Shown: one piece after another, positions 63,771-64,000 of the stretch
Numbering within the stretch: position 1 is the first letter of the stretch
Layout of the letters: every line of letters starts with the position of its first letter
Source of the DNA: Pseudoalteromonas sp. P1-9
Lineage (GTDB): Bacteria > Pseudomonadota > Gammaproteobacteria > Enterobacterales > Alteromonadaceae
Assembly (NCBI RefSeq): GCF_001399975.1
Contig: NZ_LKBD01000007.1
Coordinates: 85,399-149,398 of the forward strand
Length of the DNA stretch: 64,000 nt
Direction: 5' to 3'
Notes under the pieces: model-generated
The model's input: only the letters and a program-made list of their open reading frames with translations
What the model was told of the DNA's origin: nothing
Databases searched by the model: none
Program-made: the position numbers and the translations under genes

Positions 63771-64000
63771 CTAGGGTCTGCCCACCTTTGCTGCTCTATT
63801 TTTGTTCTCTTTTAGCGTGCTTTTATCGCGGCGCTCGATGTGTGGCCTAGCAATCTAAGCGAATATCGAGCAAAGCTTCCGCGTCCTGCTCACGCCCGTT
63901 ACCTATATCCGTGTAGGCAACAATGAGAAAAGTGCGCTCAAAAGAACCGTTCGGCAGCGCTTGATTGGGTTTTCTACTGTGTTATCGGCTGACTCACATA
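63771..64000. other. Non-coding tail of window, somewhat GC-richer
   Basis: No full gene is visible. A 7-base inverted repeat, GCTCGAT/ATCGAGC, lies at 63833-63871. On the minus strand a stop-free stretch ends at TAG 63847-63849 and reads ...FERTFLIVAYTDIGNGREQ..., but it is closed upstream by a TAA and lacks an ATG. It may be a leader, a remnant, or chance. Confidence 0.4.

Overview
The window comes from a Gram-negative gammaproteobacterium of moderate GC (low forties percent by eye). The best fit is an Alteromonadales bacterium close to Pseudoalteromonas. Supporting signs are motX beside purA, a Pseudoalteromonas-style TonB receptor paired with a winged-helix/PD40 regulator, several c-di-GMP proteins, an ExeA/GspB pair, and housekeeping proteins that resemble E. 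coli, Vibrio and Shewanella orthologues. I see no rRNA or tRNA gene, insertion sequence, prophage, CRISPR array or obvious foreign island. The DNA is densely coding and mostly core chromosome.

Layout. (1) 1-5.8 kb, + strand: hflX (5' cut by the window edge), hflK, hflC, a yjeT-like membrane peptide, purA and motX. (2) 5.8-14.6 kb, - strand: gmk, rpoZ, spoT, ridA, a DUF342/FapA protein, asnC, trmH, recG. This is the E. coli gmk-rpoZ-spoT-trmH-recG cluster with ridA, FapA and asnC inserted. (3) 14.7-18.5 kb: yjjX and yjjG (nucleotide clean-up), a Cache chemoreceptor and rsuA. (4) 18.6-24.8 kb: a large TonB-dependent receptor divergent from a membrane-anchored winged-helix regulator, then a small outer-membrane barrel. 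(5) 24.9-29.4 kb, + strand: a run with overlapping start/stop codons (unknown protein, LysE exporter, gamma-glutamylcyclotransferase), then a secreted serine hydrolase and a histone-deacetylase-like amidohydrolase. (6) 29.5-35.4 kb: a CBS-PAS-GGDEF-EAL protein with intact motifs, DUF2797, and a 7TM protein whose GGDEF and EAL motifs are both degenerate.

(7) 35.6-39.4 kb, - strand: purH, a lipoprotein methyltransferase, purD. (8) 39.7-42.1 kb, - strand: prmA, dusB, fis. (9) 42.1-46.7 kb, - strand: the macromolecular synthesis operon rpsU, yqeY, dnaG, rpoD, with a hairpin between yqeY and dnaG. (10) 46.9-51.6 kb: tsaD, plsY, folB, folK, uppP, cca. (11) 51.7-55.9 kb: gspA-like and gspB, then two tandem HD-GYP genes, one with intact motifs and one degenerate. 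(12) 56.0-60.5 kb: putA with a divergent Lrp-type regulator. (13) 60.6-63.8 kb: a YgiM-like SH3 protein, a CYTH-CHAD triphosphatase (ygiF-like) and a secreted START-domain protein. The last 230 bases carry no recognisable gene.

Themes. Purine synthesis (purA, purH, purD), purine-derived alarmone and nucleotide control (spoT, gmk, yjjX, yjjG), translation and tRNA maintenance (hflX, trmH, dusB, tsaD, cca, rsuA, prmA) and transcription (rpoZ, rpoD, fis) dominate. The accessory layer is signalling: four c-di-GMP-type proteins arranged as two intact/degenerate neighbours, one chemoreceptor, and an outer-membrane uptake system with its own regulator. I found no clear unknown multi-gene defence or biosynthetic system. 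The most notable leads are the intact/degenerate HD-GYP tandem, the TonB receptor/winged-helix pair with a repeated 8-mer between them, the lipoprotein methyltransferase inside the pur cluster, the coupled LysE/GGCT cassette, and a 9-mer (AATTGGTAT) that recurs only between genes.
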